A stretch of 64,000 bases of DNA from Cercis canadensis (Eukaryota; Streptophyta; Magnoliopsida; Fabales; Fabaceae), in NCBI GenBank assembly GCA_003255065.1, contig QAOA01000143.1, positions 248,001 to 312,000 of the forward strand, read 5' to 3'. Position numbers and translations under genes: made by a program. The notes beneath the pieces were generated by a model. It saw only the letters and a list, made by a program, of their open reading frames with translations. It searched no databases and was not told where the DNA came from. Numbering within the stretch: the first letter of the stretch is position 1; each line of letters opens with the position of its first letter. Below, piece after piece: positions 1 to 11,859 of this stretch.

Positions 1-716
1 CATGATTTTACACTTAGGCTTGCAATGAGCTACACATGAAAGAAAGGATCATTAGGCTCAAAAAAGGGGTAATCAAAGGATAACATCAATGTTAGCTATT
101 TGGTCAAGTAGCTTCTCAAAGAAAGGAATGCCTAATCACTTTTATGCATGTATGTGCAAATGTAACCTCAACTAAGAAATAGAACAAGTTCTAGAGTGTC
201 AAATTGATGAAAACACACAAGAAAGAATCATGACATATGGCTCAAATCCTCACAACTACAAGACTACCAAGAATCAACTCATCCACTCATATCAAATTTG
301 TTGCCATACTACTTAAATTCAAGAAGCAAGATTTATTATCCACTCATGTTGTAACACCTTAGAATCAAAATCACTTCAAACTATTCTCTTCACAACTCTA
401 ACTTAATTGGAAAGAACTAGAAAAATCTAAAAATAAAACAGAAAAACAGCAATACTAAAAGAAAACAGAAAGCATAATTTCAAATGACTAAAATAGAAAT
501 TAGCAAATTAAAAATAGTGAATAGAAAACGTAAAACATCAACTCTAATAACAGAAAACAGCATACTAAAAACACAAAAAATTTAAAAACACAGAAAACAA
601 AAAACTAAGCATAAAACAAAAAACAAAACACTAAAATTCTAAAACTGAAAAACAAAAAATAATAAAAACAACAAGTAAAACAGAAACAGAAAGCGTAAAA
701 CAACACAGCAGGCTAA
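1..716. other. Non-coding 3' part of the gypsy element
   Basis: This is an adenine-rich stretch with many short runs of the form aaaacaga/aaaaaca and no credible ORF. On the minus strand it lies downstream of integrase and the purine tract, where the 3' LTR or 3' untranslated region of the gypsy element would be expected. I could not match it to the 5' LTR at 13787-15082, so the 3' LTR probably begins further left, outside the window. Confidence 0.5.
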
Positions 717-717
717 T

Positions 718-730
718 CCCTCCCCCACAC
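718..730 (-). other. Polypurine tract of the gypsy element
   Basis: The minus strand reads GTGTGGGGGAGGG, preceded by a phrase like ATTTAAGTGTGGGG. Such purine runs downstream of the integrase gene prime plus-strand synthesis in LTR retrotransposons, and this phrase is common in Athila-type elements. The 3' LTR does not start directly next to it in a form I can recognise. Confidence 0.5.
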
Positions 731-828
731 TTAAATTTTTGCAGTGTCCTCAATGCAAAGCACAAAGCAAACAGTAAAAGCAAGGCACTAAAAATAAAAG
801 AGAAAGGGAAAGAAAACAGCCTGTGGGT

Positions 829-1394
829 TTAAGTCTCATAGAGGGCAGTAGAGAAGTACACCTCCTCCACTACTTGCTCTTGAAAACTCTCATAAAAAGG
901 TTTCAGCCGATGTCCATTCAATAGAAAAGTCTTGTTGGTTGCCTCATTCTTGATCTCAATTGCACCATAAGGAAAGACATGAGTCACCACAAAAGGACCC
1001 ATCCATCGAGAACGAAGCTTGCCGAGCATTAGCTTGAGACGGGAGTTATAGAGTAGCACTTTCTGACCAATGTGGAACTCTTTTCTCACTAACATATTGT
1101 CATGGGCAGCCTTGGTCTTTTTTTTGTAGATTCTGGAATTCTCATAAGCCTCAAACCAAATTTCTTCAAGTTCTTGTAGGTGGAGCTTCCTATTTGATCC
1201 AGCTTGGGCTAAATCAAAATTACACTACTTCATAGCCCAATACGCCTTATGCTCTATCTCTACTGGAAGGTGACATGTCTTGCCAAAGACTAGCCTATAA
1301 GGCGACATGCCTATAGAGGTCTTGTAGGTAGTCCGATAGGCCCACAATGCATCATCCAGACGCAAGCTCCAGTCTTTTCTGTTAGGCCGGACAA
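829..1394 (-). pseudogene. Gypsy integrase, C-terminal part (cut by solo LTR)
   Basis: Two open stretches on the minus strand carry the end of an Athila-type integrase. One contains [20 protein letters not shown] and [20 protein letters not shown], the end of the catalytic core. The other contains [20 protein letters not shown] and [20 protein letters not shown], the C-terminal chromatin/DNA-binding domain. They are separated by stops between about 1100 and 1225. The upstream half of the same integrase resumes at 2824, beyond the solo LTR. Not functional. Confidence 0.85.
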
Positions 1395-2823
1395 TGATGA
1401 ACACACTTTTTATACAATAGTTATTCCTCATACTTAGTCTTTTAAACCTCTTTTGGGCTGAATTGCATAGACTTAGACCTCATTTCATGACTTAGGATCC
1501 ATTTATGCTTAATTGCAATTTCTAGCAATATTAGGCATTATATGCTGTCTCTGTGTTTCAGGCATATCTTGAGTTCTGGATGTTCAAAAATTCCGAGTCA
1601 TACCTTGTTGGAAAGCTTAGAGAATTGTCTACAACTTTCTTTCAGGGCTCCAAAGCTAATTCGGACGTTCAGAAGGTCATATGCAGCCTGGAAGCCAGAG
1701 AAGATATGCTGTCGCAGGATCCTGACCTACATGCAGTATTTGGGTCATAACTTGAGTTGTATATCTCATATGGACCTGAAACTGGTACCATTGGAAAGCT
1801 AACAGACAGAGCTTCAATTTATATGAAGACTGGTTCACCATATTTTATGTGGAAGATGGTCTTATTTGCTGTGCAAGTTAGCTGACGGTTCCAGACACCT
1901 TCTGCCACTTAAATGGGCCTAACTTCCTCATGACAAGTCCAAATGGGCCCAAACCAAAGCCCAATTGAAGCTAAGGCCCATGGGAACAAGTGTGCCCTAA
2001 GGGCAATTTGGGTGTGCATGTAAAATTGGAGGTCTATATCAGCAAGAGGGGGGCAGCCGAAATTCATTATCAAGTTTTAGATATTTTTAGACAGCGTTCT
2101 AGTCTTTCCTTAGCTCTTAAGCTTTCTCTTAGATATTTTGTAAGAACTCAGCTCTTCTTGTTCATGGAGGGCTAATCCATCATATCAATCCAGGTTTTGC
2201 TATTCTGATTATTGGTTTTGAGATTATGAGTTGTTGTTCTTCATTTTAGTTGTTAATCAAAGTTCTTTCAATCCTTTGAAATATTCTGTTTGAATTGCTT
2301 AATTCGAATTTGGATCTTCATGTGTGATTGCTTAATTGCATGTGATAAAAGAGGATTGTATGGTTGATTAATGTTTCTGAGCTTTTGGATGGATTAATCA
2401 CCTTGGCTGGATCATGGACTTAGGTAAAACTAGACTTGAATGTTTGCTTAATTCATTTGGTCTTAGTAAAAACCGAATTCTGGTTGCTTAACCAGTGGAC
2501 TCCATAGAACATTGAGAGGCTTCTTGATATGTTTTAAAGGCCAAGAACATGGTTAATAATTGAATGGATCATTAGAAATCAAGGATGAACTTAAATCAGA
2601 ATTAGTAAAGACTTGAATTGGTTGCTTTCTCTTAAACTTTACCACTTTCAATTAATTTCTGTCAAGCACTTAAACCAACAAAACCCCCCTGTTTACATGC
2701 TTCTTAATATGATTCACTAAATAGAACAATCCTTAGGTTCGACTTAGGGCTGTCCTATGCTGCAAAAAGCTAGGTAACCGACCTAAAACATTAAGTAATT
2801 TGAGGAGCCTCGGCAGCTCATCA
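1395..2823 (+). mobile_element. Solo LTR of an Athila-like gypsy element with perfect 5-bp target duplication
   Basis: The 1429-bp element starts TGATGA and ends TCATCA, an inverted terminal repeat with the canonical TG...CA ends. It is flanked by identical 5-mers gacaa (1390-1394 and 2824-2828). It lies exactly inside the integrase gene: the coding sequence stops before it and resumes after it. It is in the opposite orientation to the host element. Its interior resembles the 5' LTR at 13787-15082 read in reverse (phrases like ATACTTAGTCTTTTA), so it belongs to a related but different family. A solo LTR forms when the two LTRs of a full element recombine and the interior is lost. Confidence 0.9.
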
Positions 2824-3402
2824 GACAACCTTCTCTAAAATTTGCTTGATCTCCCTATTGGACACCTTTGCTTGTCCATTAGTCTGTGGATGGTAAGGGG
2901 TTTAAACCTTGTGCACCACACCATACTTTCTTAACAAAGCAGCCATGTGCCTATTGCAGAAATGAGAACCTTGGTCACTGATGATGGCTCTTGGAATGTC
3001 GAACCTGCAAAAATGTGAGTCCTGACAAAATCTAAGACAACATGAGAATCGTCAGTCTGGGTGGCCTTGGCCTTTACCCATTTAGAAATATAGTCCATAG
3101 CTAAGAGAATATACACAAAACCAAAAGAAATAGGGAAATGACCCATGAAATCGATGCCCAAAACATTAAATATCTCATAAAACAGCAAAAGCTGTTGAGG
3201 CATCTCATTCCTATGGGAAATATTACCTGTCCGTTGGCATTAGGCATAATTCTTACAAAAACTGTATGCATAGCCAATAAAGTCCATAGTCTAAAATTTT
3301 ACGAGCAATGCATTGAGGTCTAAAATGACCACCACAAGCAGAAGTATAATAGAACTGTAACACAGACTCAGACTCATATCCAAGCACACACCTCCTAATT
3401 AC
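2824..3402 (-). pseudogene. Gypsy integrase, N-terminal and core part (copy A)
   Basis: The minus strand encodes [17 protein letters not shown], the first catalytic aspartate region of the DDE integrase core (IDFMG). It continues through YHPQTNGQAKVSNREIK, the third catalytic region, where the final E lies in SNREIK. A stop interrupts the track around 2930. The gene then runs into the solo LTR at 2823 and continues at 1394. The zinc-binding HHCC part before the core (about 3210-3400) has several stops. Confidence 0.85.
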
Positions 3403-3972
3403 TTAGTCACTACACAGTCTCCACAAGTAGGGGTCATACCACACATAATGTTTGGCTTCACTTTTAAGCTTATCTACTTGATGTTTCTTAAAATAGGCAA
3501 GTAACTCAGAAGCAACTAAGTAGTTTACCAAGTCAGCATACCAAGGATCTGTACCTTGCAGCTGATAAAGCTGCTTATTCAGGAAAGTCTCTCTGATGGG
3601 AAGGCTGTCCAAAGTCAGTGGAATCTGGCTCAGGTGATTTGCTACCAAGTTCTCAACTTTACTCTTGTCTCTGATCTCAAGATAGAATTCTTGCAGGAGC
3701 AGCATCCATCTAAGGAGCCTAGGCTTCGCATCCGGCTTCTTGAGCAAGTACTTCAAAGCTGCATGGTCAGAGAAAGCACTTACTTTAGAATTAAGAAAAT
3801 ATGAACGAAATTTATCTAAAACAAACATAATGGCAAGGAGTTCTTTCTCAGTAGTGGTGTAATTTTCTTGGGCAGCATCCAAAGTACGAGAGACATAATA
3901 AATCACGTGGGACAACTTGTCCACTCGCTGTGCAAGGACAGCGCCTACTGCAAAGTTTGATGCATAACACAT
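3403..3972 (-). pseudogene. Gypsy RNase H (copy A)
   Basis: This 189-residue open stretch has the Ty3-type RNase H motifs: CYASNFAVGAVLAQ (the catalytic D of the usual CDAS motif is replaced by Y), YTTTEKELLAI with the catalytic E, and FSDHAALKYLL with the third acidic residue. It ends in the linker to integrase (PWYADLVNYLV). The lost first aspartate and the frame break against RT show it is inactive. Confidence 0.88.
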
Positions 3973-5388
3973 CAGCTCAAAGGGAAACTCCTAGTTAGAT
4001 GGCTGCATGATGGGAGACGAGGTAAGACTCTGCTTCAGCTAATCAAATGCTGCTTTGCACTACCTATCAATTTCGAAATCAACTTCTTTCTGGAAAAGCT
4101 TAGACAATGGCAAGTCAATCTTGCTGAAGTCTTGGATGAATCGCCTGTAAAATCTTGCATGACCAAGAAAGGAACACACTTCCCGCACACAAGTGGGGTA
4201 GGGTAAAGAGGCAATAACATCTATCTTAGCCTTATCTACTTCAATTCCCTTGCTAGAAATTACATGCCCTAAAACTATGCCTTGTTCTACCATAAAGTGA
4301 CATTTCTCAAAATTAAGAACAAGGTTCGTCTCAAAGCATCTATCAAGTACTCTAGTAAGGTTATCTAAACATGCATCAAAAGATGAGCGATATACAGTGA
4401 AGTCATCCATGAATACTTCCATGCAGTGTTCTAAAAAATAAAAAAATATGCTTTTCATACACCGCTGGAATGTACCAGGGGCATTACATAGGCCCAAGAG
4501 CATCCTCCTATATGCAAATGTGCCGAAAGGATAGGTGAAAGTCGTATTTTTTTAATCCTCCGGGGCTATGTGAATCTAGAAGTAGCCTGAGAAGCCATCT
4601 AGGAAATAGTAATGGGATTTCCCTGCCAACTTCTCTAGCATTTGATCAATGAAGGGCAGAGGGAAGTGATCATTGCTTGTTGCCTGGTTGAGTCTTCTAT
4701 AATCAATGCAGACGCGCCAACTGTTCTGCACTCTAGTGGGGATCAGCTCGTTCTTCTAATTGGCTACCACAGTTATGCCACTCTTCTTTGGAACCACTTG
4801 AACCGGACTTACTCATTTACCGTCTGAGATAGGGTAAATAATGTCGGCTAATAACAGCTTGCTAACTTCTTTCTTGACCACATCCATAATCAATGGGTTA
4901 AGTCACCTTTGGGGCTACCTCATTGGTTTAGCTTCTTCCTCCAATAAAATCCTATGCATGCAAGTGGAAGAGCTAATGTCAGGAATGTCTGCAAGTATCC
5001 ATCCAATGGTTGTCTTCCGCTGCTTCAGAATCTGCAACAACTTTTCTTCCTGTTCAAGTTGCAGATTGTTGGCTATAATGACTGGCAGCTTCTCTTCTGC
5101 TTCTAGGAAGGCATACTTGAGATGGCCAGGTAACGGTTTTAGTTCAAGAATGGGTGGCTGTTGCACAAAGGGAATTAGTTTGGTTGAAGAAACCAAATCT
5201 ACTGTGTGAAGCTCAGAAACACCTGCAAGCTCAGCACTATGCTCTAAAACAGTCTCATCATATCCCATATAGTTAAAAATTTCAGAACATGCAGCACAAC
5301 TCCCATCATAACCAGTACATCTAGAACAATCTAAAGTGTCAAGCAAACCTACTATATCAGGGAATTCGGCTACTAAGTCAGCATGCAC
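3973..5388 (-). pseudogene. Gypsy reverse transcriptase (copy A)
   Basis: From the N-terminal side, 4915-5388 carries the protease-RT linker (LKPLPGHLKYAFLEAEEKLP, TIGWILADIPDISSSTCMHR). The fingers region near 4570-4900 is broken by stops, although FLDGFSGYF is visible. 4060-4503 has LLGLCNAPGTFQRCM, the catalytic box VFMDDFTVY (the YxDD equivalent) and the thumb phrase CSFLGHARFYRRFIQDFSK. The FMDD box is intact but several stops disable the gene. Confidence 0.9.
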
Positions 5389-6071
5389 ATCATTAACTGC
5401 AGGTCTATGATATCTATTTGAAACACAGAATGTTCTTCCAGAGGGTGTTTCATGGCATCAAATAAATTGAATTGAATCACAGTATCACCAAATTCCATGG
5501 AAAAGATACCAGCATGCACATCAATTATGGTTTTAGCAATTTTTAAGAAGGGTCTACCTAAGATCAAAAGGGAATGTCCAGATACAGACTCATGTTCCAT
5601 ATTCAACACATAAAAATCAGCTAGAAAAATTAAATCAGCTAGAAAAATTAAATCATTTACCCTAACCAAGACATCCTCAAGAAGTTTTGCAGGATATGCT
5701 GTGCTTCTATTGGCAAGCTGAATAATCATTCTAGTAGGCTTCAACTCTTTAATATGCAATGATGAATAGATGAACTTGGGCATCACATTGATTAAAGTAC
5801 CCAGCTCTAACATAGCATTGGTGAACTGCTTGTCTCCAATGGTGCAGGGAATGGTAAATGTACCAGGATCAGTGTACTTGGATGGTAGGTTAGGTTGGAT
5901 CATAGCTGACATGTTTTTGCTCATGCTCATTTTCTCATTGCCTCTTAGTCTTTTCTTGTGGGTACACAAATCCTTCAGAAACCTTGCATACTTGGGAATA
6001 TGTTTAATCGCTTCCAAGAAAGGGATATTGACTTCCACTTTCCTGAAAGTGTCAATAATCTCTTTGTCCAA
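5373..6071 (-). pseudogene. Gypsy aspartic protease region (copy A)
   Basis: This open stretch contains FTIPCTIGDKQFTNAMLELG followed by INVMPKFIYS, which is the retropepsin active-site region. Athila-type elements usually have DLGASINVMP, so the catalytic aspartate appears to be replaced by E. SLLILGRPFLKIAKTIIDVH is the conserved GRPFL segment. A short internal repeat (DLIFLADLIFLAD) is unique to this copy and absent from copy B. Confidence 0.82.
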
Positions 6072-7128
6072 CTCATGCTTAGCAATATTCTTGCACTATG
6101 TAACTCTGTTAGGAAAAGGAAGAGGAATGTTGGAGGTAGAGCTTTCTGCCTGGTTCAGAAGGGAAAAAGGTGACTGTCTTGGGATAGATTTAGGGGCTAC
6201 AGTGTCTGGATCTTTTTCTTGGACAGAATTGGGGACTGTGGAAAGTAGGCTAGGTTCTGGAACACTCACTTCCTTGCCATTACGCAGGGTTATGACATTC
6301 ACATTGCCTCTTAGATTGGTGACTATTTGAAAGGGTAAAATTCCAGAACCTTGGGACTTGAGTTCACTAGTGGTGGTTGCAAGTTGACCTATCTGAGTCT
6401 CCAGGCTCTGAATATTAGTCTCAGTCCTCTGTTGAAATTGGATGTTGTTGCTAACTAACTGCTTCACTAAATCTTCCAGGCTCGGTTCTAGCTTGTTAGC
6501 TTACTGCATAAGCTGCTTCATTGGTGCTTGAACTGTTGGTTGCTTGAACTTGCATTGTATCTAGGCTACTGTGGTTGGTACATTTTTTGCTGTTGTGGCT
6601 GGTACCTTTGTTGCATTGTATCTAGTCTCAATCCTCTGGTACGTTTGTTAGAGTGATCTCTTCAGCCAGGGCTGTATGTAAAAGAGTGGGGGTCATATCT
6701 GGGCTGCTAGTAAGGTCTGCCAGGAAAGATACCAGTCACTACTTCAATGTTGTCTTGGAAAGTAGGGCACTGATCCGTCAGATGACTGGCTAGGGCACAA
6801 ATTCCACGTAGCTTGGCAGGAGCTTGAACTGGTGTGTGGCCCATTACTAACTGTCTAACCATAAAGGTCAGTTCCTCCAAACGGTTCTCCACCCTCTATT
6901 AATCTACCATTTGCCCCTCGTTTACTCCCCTAGCAGGAATAACCATCATTGTGCCAAATTGTTGTGCATTGGTTGCCATGTTGGATATTAAGTCTCTTGC
7001 AGCCGCAGAGGTCTTATCCACCAAGGCACCTCCAGAAGCAGTATCCACATAGCTCACATCCATAGAAATATTGAATGAGTAACTAGTCACTGATTTGGTG
7101 ATGAGGATAGCTCCCACACAGTTTCTCA
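6072..7128 (-). pseudogene. Gypsy gag, C-terminal part (copy A)
   Basis: Minus-strand pieces encode the gag C-terminal region: ASGGALVDKTSAAARDLISN (6899-7117), a segment beginning MENRLEELTFMVRQL (6707-6892), then a stretch with QIGQLATTTSELKSQGSG and VNVITLRNGKEV (6096-6467). These phrases are standard in Athila gag. Stops and shifts separate the pieces. Its upstream part is present only after copy B, at 11860-12456. Confidence 0.85.
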
Positions 7129-7129
7129 N
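7129..7129. other. Single ambiguous base at the junction of two repeat copies
   Basis: One N separates the end of copy A (ending in tttctca) from the start of copy B (starting gcttttgg). The abrupt switch from gag coding sequence to the middle of an LTR is best explained as a contig join. Confidence 0.85.
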
Positions 7130-7573
7130 AGCTTTTGGATGGATTAATCACCTTGGCTGGATCATGGACTTAGGTAAAACTAGACTTGAATGTTTGCTTA
7201 ATTCATTTGGTCTTAGTTAAAACCGAATTCTGGTTGCTTAACCAGTGGAATCCATAGAACATTGAGAGGCTTCTTGATATGTTTTAAAGGCCAAGAACAT
7301 GGTTAATAATTGAATGGATCATTAGAAATCAAGGATGAACTTAAATCAGAATTAGTAAAGACTTGGATTGGTTGCTTTCTCTTAAACTTTACCACTTTCA
7401 ATTAATTTCTGTCAAGCACTTAAACCAACAAAACCCCCCTGTTTACATGCTTCTTAATATGATTCACTAAATAGAACAATCCTTAGGTTCGACTTAGGGC
7501 TGTCCTATGCTGCAAAAAGCTAGGTAACCGACCTAAAACATTAAGTAATTTGAGGAGCCTCGGCAGCTCATCA

Positions 7574-8152
7574 GACAACCTTCTCTAAAATTTGCTTGAT
7601 CTCCCTATTGGACACCTTTGCTTGTCCATTAGTCTGTGGATGGTAAGGGGTTTAAACCTTGTGCACCACACCATACTTTCTTAACAAAGCAGCCATGTGC
7701 CTATTGCAGAAATGAGAACCTTGGTCACTGATGATGGCTCTTGGAATGTCGAACCTGCAAAAATGTGAGTCCTGACAAAATCTAAGACAACATGAGAATC
7801 GTCAGTCTGGGTGGCCTTGGCCTTTACCCATTTAGAAATATAGTCCATAGCTAAGAGAATATACACAAAACCAAAAGAAATAGGGAAATGACCCATGAAA
7901 TCGATGCCCAAAACATTAAATATCTCATAAAACAGCAAAAGCTGTTGAGGCATCTCATTCCTATGGGAAATATTACCTGTCCGTTGGCATTAGGCATAAT
8001 TCTTACAAAAACTGTATGCATAGCCAATAAAGTCCATAGTCTAAAATTTTACGAGCAATGCATTGAGGTCTAAAATGACCACCACAAGCAGAAGTATAAT
8101 AGAACTGTAACACAGACTCAGACTCATATCCAAGCACACACCTCCTAATTAC
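7574..8152 (-). pseudogene. Gypsy integrase core (copy B)
   Basis: The coding content is identical to 2824-3402: [12 protein letters not shown] and YHPQTNGQAKVSNREIK are present with the same interrupting stops. The C-terminal half of the gene is missing on this side because the copy starts within the solo LTR. Confidence 0.85.
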
Positions 8153-8674
8153 TTAGTCACTACACAGTCTCCACAAGTAGGGGTCATACCACACATAATG
8201 TTTGGCTTCACTTTTAAGCTTATCTACTTGATGTTTCTTAAAATAGGCAAGTAACTCAGAAGCAACTAAGTAGTTTACCAAGTCAGCATACCAAGGATCT
8301 GTACCTTGCAGCTGATAAAGCTGCTTATTCAGGAAAGTCTCTCTGATGGGAAGGCTGTCCAAAGTCAGTGGAATCTGGCTCAGGTGATTTGCTACCAAGT
8401 TCTCAACTTTACTCTTGTCTCTGATCTCAAGATAGAATTCTTGCAGGAGCAGCATCCATCTAAGGAGCCTAGGCTTCGCATCCGGCTTCTTGAGCAAGTA
8501 CTTCAAAGCTGCATGGTCAGAGAAAGCAATTACTTTAGAATTAAGCAAATATGAACGAAATTTATCTAAAACAAACATAATAGCAAGGAGTTCTTTCTCA
8601 GTAGTGGTGTAATTTGCTTGGGCAGCATCCAAAGTACGAGAGACATAATAAATCACGTGGGACAACTTGTCCAC
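8153..8674 (-). pseudogene. Gypsy RNase H (copy B)
   Basis: This matches copy A with YTTTEKELLAI and FSDHAALKYLL. The open stretch is shorter because the N-terminal motif has an additional change. It differs from copy A at a few residues (for example AQANYTTTE against AQENYTTTE). Confidence 0.87.
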
Positions 8675-10137
8675 TCGCTGTGCAAAGACAACGCCTACTG
8701 CAAAGTTTGATGCATAACACGTTAGCTTGAAGGGAAACTCCTAGTTAGGTGGCTGCATGATAGGAGGCGAGGTAAGACACTGCTTCAGCTAATCAAAGGC
8801 TGCTTTGCACTGCCTATCAATTTCGAAATCCACTTCTTTCTGAAAAATCTTAGACAATGGCAAGTCAATATTGCTGAAGTCTTGGATGAATCGCCTGTAA
8901 AATCCTGCATGACCAAGAAAGGAACACACTTCCCGCACACAGGTGGGGTAGGGTAAAGAGGCAATAACATCTATCTTAGCCTTATCTACTTCAATTCCCT
9001 TGCTAGAAATTACATGCCCTAAAACTATGCCTTGTTCTACCATGAAGTGACATTTCTCAAAATTAAGAACAAGGTTAGTCTCAATGCATCTATCAAGTAC
9101 TCTAGTAAGGTTATCTAAACATGCATCAAAAGATGAGCCATATACAGTGAAGTCATCCATGAATACTTCCATGCAGTGTTCTAAAAAATCAAAAAATATG
9201 CTTATCATACACCATTGGAATGTACCAGGGGCATTACATAGGCCCAAGAGCATCTTCCTATATGCAAATGTGCCGAAGGGATAGGTGAAAATCGTATTTT
9301 CTTAATCCTCCGGGGCTATGTGAATCTAGAAGTAGCCTGAGAAGCCATCTAAGAAATAGTAATGGGATTTCCCTGCCAACTTCTCTAGCATCTGATCAAT
9401 GAGGGCAAAGGGAAGTGATCATTGCTTGTTGCCTAGTTGAGTCTTCTATAATCAATGCAGACGTGCCAACTGTTCTGCACTCTAATGGGGATCAACTTGT
9501 TCTTCTTATTGGCTACCACAGTTATGCCACTCTTCTTTGGAACCACTTGAACCGGACTTACTCATTTACTGTCTGAGATGGGGTAAATAATGTCGGCTAA
9601 TAACAGCTTGCTAACTTCTTTCTTGACCAGATCCATAATCAACGGGTTAAGTCACCTTTGGGGCTGCCTCATTGGTTTAGCTTCTTCCTCCAATAAAATC
9701 CTATGCATGCATGTGGAAGAGCTAATGTCAGGAATGTCTGCAAGTGTCCATCCAATGGTTGTCTTCCGCTGCTTCAGAATCTGCAACAACTTCTCTTCCT
9801 GTTCAAGTTGCAGATTGTTGGCTATAATGACTGGCAACTTCTCTTCTGCTTCTAGGAAGGCATACTTGAGATAGTCAGGTAAAGATTTTAGTTCAAGAAT
9901 GGGTGGCTGTTGCACAGAGGGAATTAGTTTGGTTGAAGAAACCAAATCTACTATGTGAAGCTCAGAAACACATGCAAGCTCAACACTATGCTCCAAAACA
10001 GTCTCATCATATCCCATATAGTTAAAAATTTCAGAACATGCAGCACAACTCCCATCATAACCAGTACATCTAGAAAAATCTAAAGTGTCAAGCAAACCTA
10101 CTATATAAGGGAATTCGGCTACTAAGTCAGCATGCAC
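8675..10137 (-). pseudogene. Gypsy reverse transcriptase (copy B)
   Basis: The catalytic box VFMDDFTVYGSS and thumb CSFLGHAGFYRRFIQDFS are intact in 8789-9253. The linker LKSLPDYLKYAFLEAEEKLP lies in 9652-10137. The stretch between them is disrupted by stops as in copy A. At several positions copy B keeps the more family-typical residue (VYGSS, GHAGFYRRF), so copy A carries additional mutations. Confidence 0.88.
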
Positions 10138-10517
10138 ATCATTAACTGCAGGTCTATGACATCTATTTGAAACACAGAATGTTCTTCCAGAGGGTGTTTC
10201 ATGGCATCAAATAAATTGAATTGGATCACAGTATCACCAAATTCCATGGAAAAGATACCAGCATGCACATCAATTATGGTTTTAGCAGTTTTTAAGAAGG
10301 GTCTACCTAAGATCAAAAGGGCATGTCCAGATGCAGACTCATGTTCCATATTCAACACATAAAAATCAACTAGAAAAATTAAATCATTTACCCTAACCAA
10401 GACATCCTCAAGAAGTCTTGCAGGATATGTTGTGCTTCTGTTGGCAAGCTGAATAATCACTCCAGTAGGCTTCAACTCTCTAATATGCAAAAATGAATAG
10501 ATGAACTTGGGCATCAC
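10122..10517 (-). pseudogene. Gypsy protease, C-terminal part (copy B)
   Basis: It carries MPKFIYSFLHIRELKPTG and LLILGRPFLKTAKTIIDVH, and lacks the internal duplication seen in copy A. A one-base frameshift just upstream separates it from FTNAMLELV, so the active-site region is broken here. Confidence 0.8.
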
Positions 10518-11859
10518 ATTGATTAAAGTACCAGCTCTAACATAGCATTGGTGAACTGCTTGTCTCCAATGGTGCAGGGAATGGTAAACGTACCAGGATC
10601 AGTGTACTTGGATGGAAGGTTAGGTTGGATCATAGCTGACATGTTTTTGCTCATGTTCATTTTCTCATTGCCTCTTAGTCTTCTTTTGTGGGTACACAAA
10701 TCCTTCAGAAACCTTGCATACTTGGGAATCTGTTTAATCACTTCCAAGAAAGGGATATTGACTTCCACTTTCCTGAAAGTGTCAATAATCTCTTTGTCCA
10801 ACTCATGCTTAGCAATATTCTTGCACTGTGTAACTCTGTTAGGAAAAGGAAGAGGAATGCTGGAAGTAGAGCTCTCTGCCTGGTTTAGAAGGGAAGAAGG
10901 TGACTGTCTTGGGATAGATTTAGGGGCTACAGTGTCTGGATCTTTTTCTTGGACAGAATTGGGGACTGTGGAAAGTAGGCTAGGTTCTGGAACACTCACT
11001 TCCTTGCCATTACGCAGGGTTATGACATTCACATTGCCTCTTAGATTGGTGACTATTTGAAAGGGTAAAATTCCAGAACCTTGGGACTTGAGTTCACTAG
11101 TGGTGGTTGCAAGTTGACCTATCTGAGTCTCCAGGCTCTGAATATTAGTCTCAGTCCTCTGTTGAAATTGGATGTTGTTGCTAACTAACTGCTTCACTAA
11201 ATCTTCCAGGCTCGGTTCTAGCTTGTTAGCTTACTGCATAAGCTGCTTCATTGGTGCTTGAACTGTTGGTTGCTTGAACTTGCATTGTATCTAGGCTACT
11301 GTGGTTGGTACATTTTTTGCTGTTGTGGCTGGTACCTTTGTTGCATTGTATCTAGTCTCAATCCTCTGGTACGTTTGTTAGAGTGATCTCTTCAGCCAGG
11401 GCTGTATGTAAAAGAGTGGGGGTCATATCTGGGCTGCTAGTAAGGTCTGCCAGGAAAGATACCAGTCACTACTTCAATGTTGTCTTGGAAAGTAGGGCAC
11501 TGATCCGTCAGATGACTGGCTAGGGCACAAATTCCACGTAGCTTGGCAGGAGCTTGAACTGGTGTGTGGCCCATTACTAACTGTCTAACCATAAAGGTCA
11601 GTTCCTCCAAACGGTTCTCCACCCTCTATTAATCTATCATTTGCCCCTCGTTTACTCCCCTAGCAGGAATAACCATCATTGTGCCAAATTGTTGTGCATT
11701 GGTTGCCATGTTGGATATTAAGTCTCTTGCAGCCGCAGAGGTCTTATCCACCAAGGCACCTCCAGAAGCAGCATCCACATAGCTCCTATCCATAGAAATA
11801 CTGAATGAGTAACTAGTCACTGATTTGGTGATGAGACAGCTCCCACACAGTTTCTCAAA
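10518..11859 (-). pseudogene. Gypsy gag C-terminal part to protease start (copy B)
   Basis: This contains the same gag phrases as copy A: ASGGALVDKTSAAARDLISN, the MENRLEELTFMVRQL segment and VNVITLRNGKEV. It reads on into FTIPCTIGDKQFTNAMLEL at the start of protease. Copy B is the side physically joined to the gag start. Confidence 0.85.

Larger units (their letters stand above)
2380..7128. repeat. Copy A of a 4.7-kb direct repeat within the gypsy element
   Basis: The sequence starting gcttttggatggattaatca recurs from 7131, and the two copies stay collinear for about 4.7 kb to the phrase cacacagtttctca. Copy A holds the 3' third of the solo LTR, integrase core, RNase H, RT, protease and part of gag. 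The copies differ by scattered substitutions and small indels; for example, copy A has a duplicated segment near 5625-5650 that copy B lacks. A single N at 7129 separates them. Confidence 0.95.
7130..11857. repeat. Copy B of the 4.7-kb direct repeat within the gypsy element
   Basis: This is collinear with copy A at an initial offset of 4750. It begins inside the solo LTR (7130-7573 equals 2380-2823) with the same solo-LTR/integrase junction. It passes through integrase, RNase H, RT, protease and gag, and continues uninterrupted into the gag start and leader. Because both copies share the very same solo-LTR insertion, they are copies of one locus, not two independent element insertions. Confidence 0.95.

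Noticed and set aside
1542..2175. Several + strand open frames of 60-86 codons
   Set aside because: They lie entirely within the solo LTR and have no protein-family features.
5770..6330. A 186-codon + strand frame with hydrophobic stretches (and its copy at 10548)
   Set aside because: It is the antisense of the gypsy gag/protease coding region; the minus frame carries clear family motifs.
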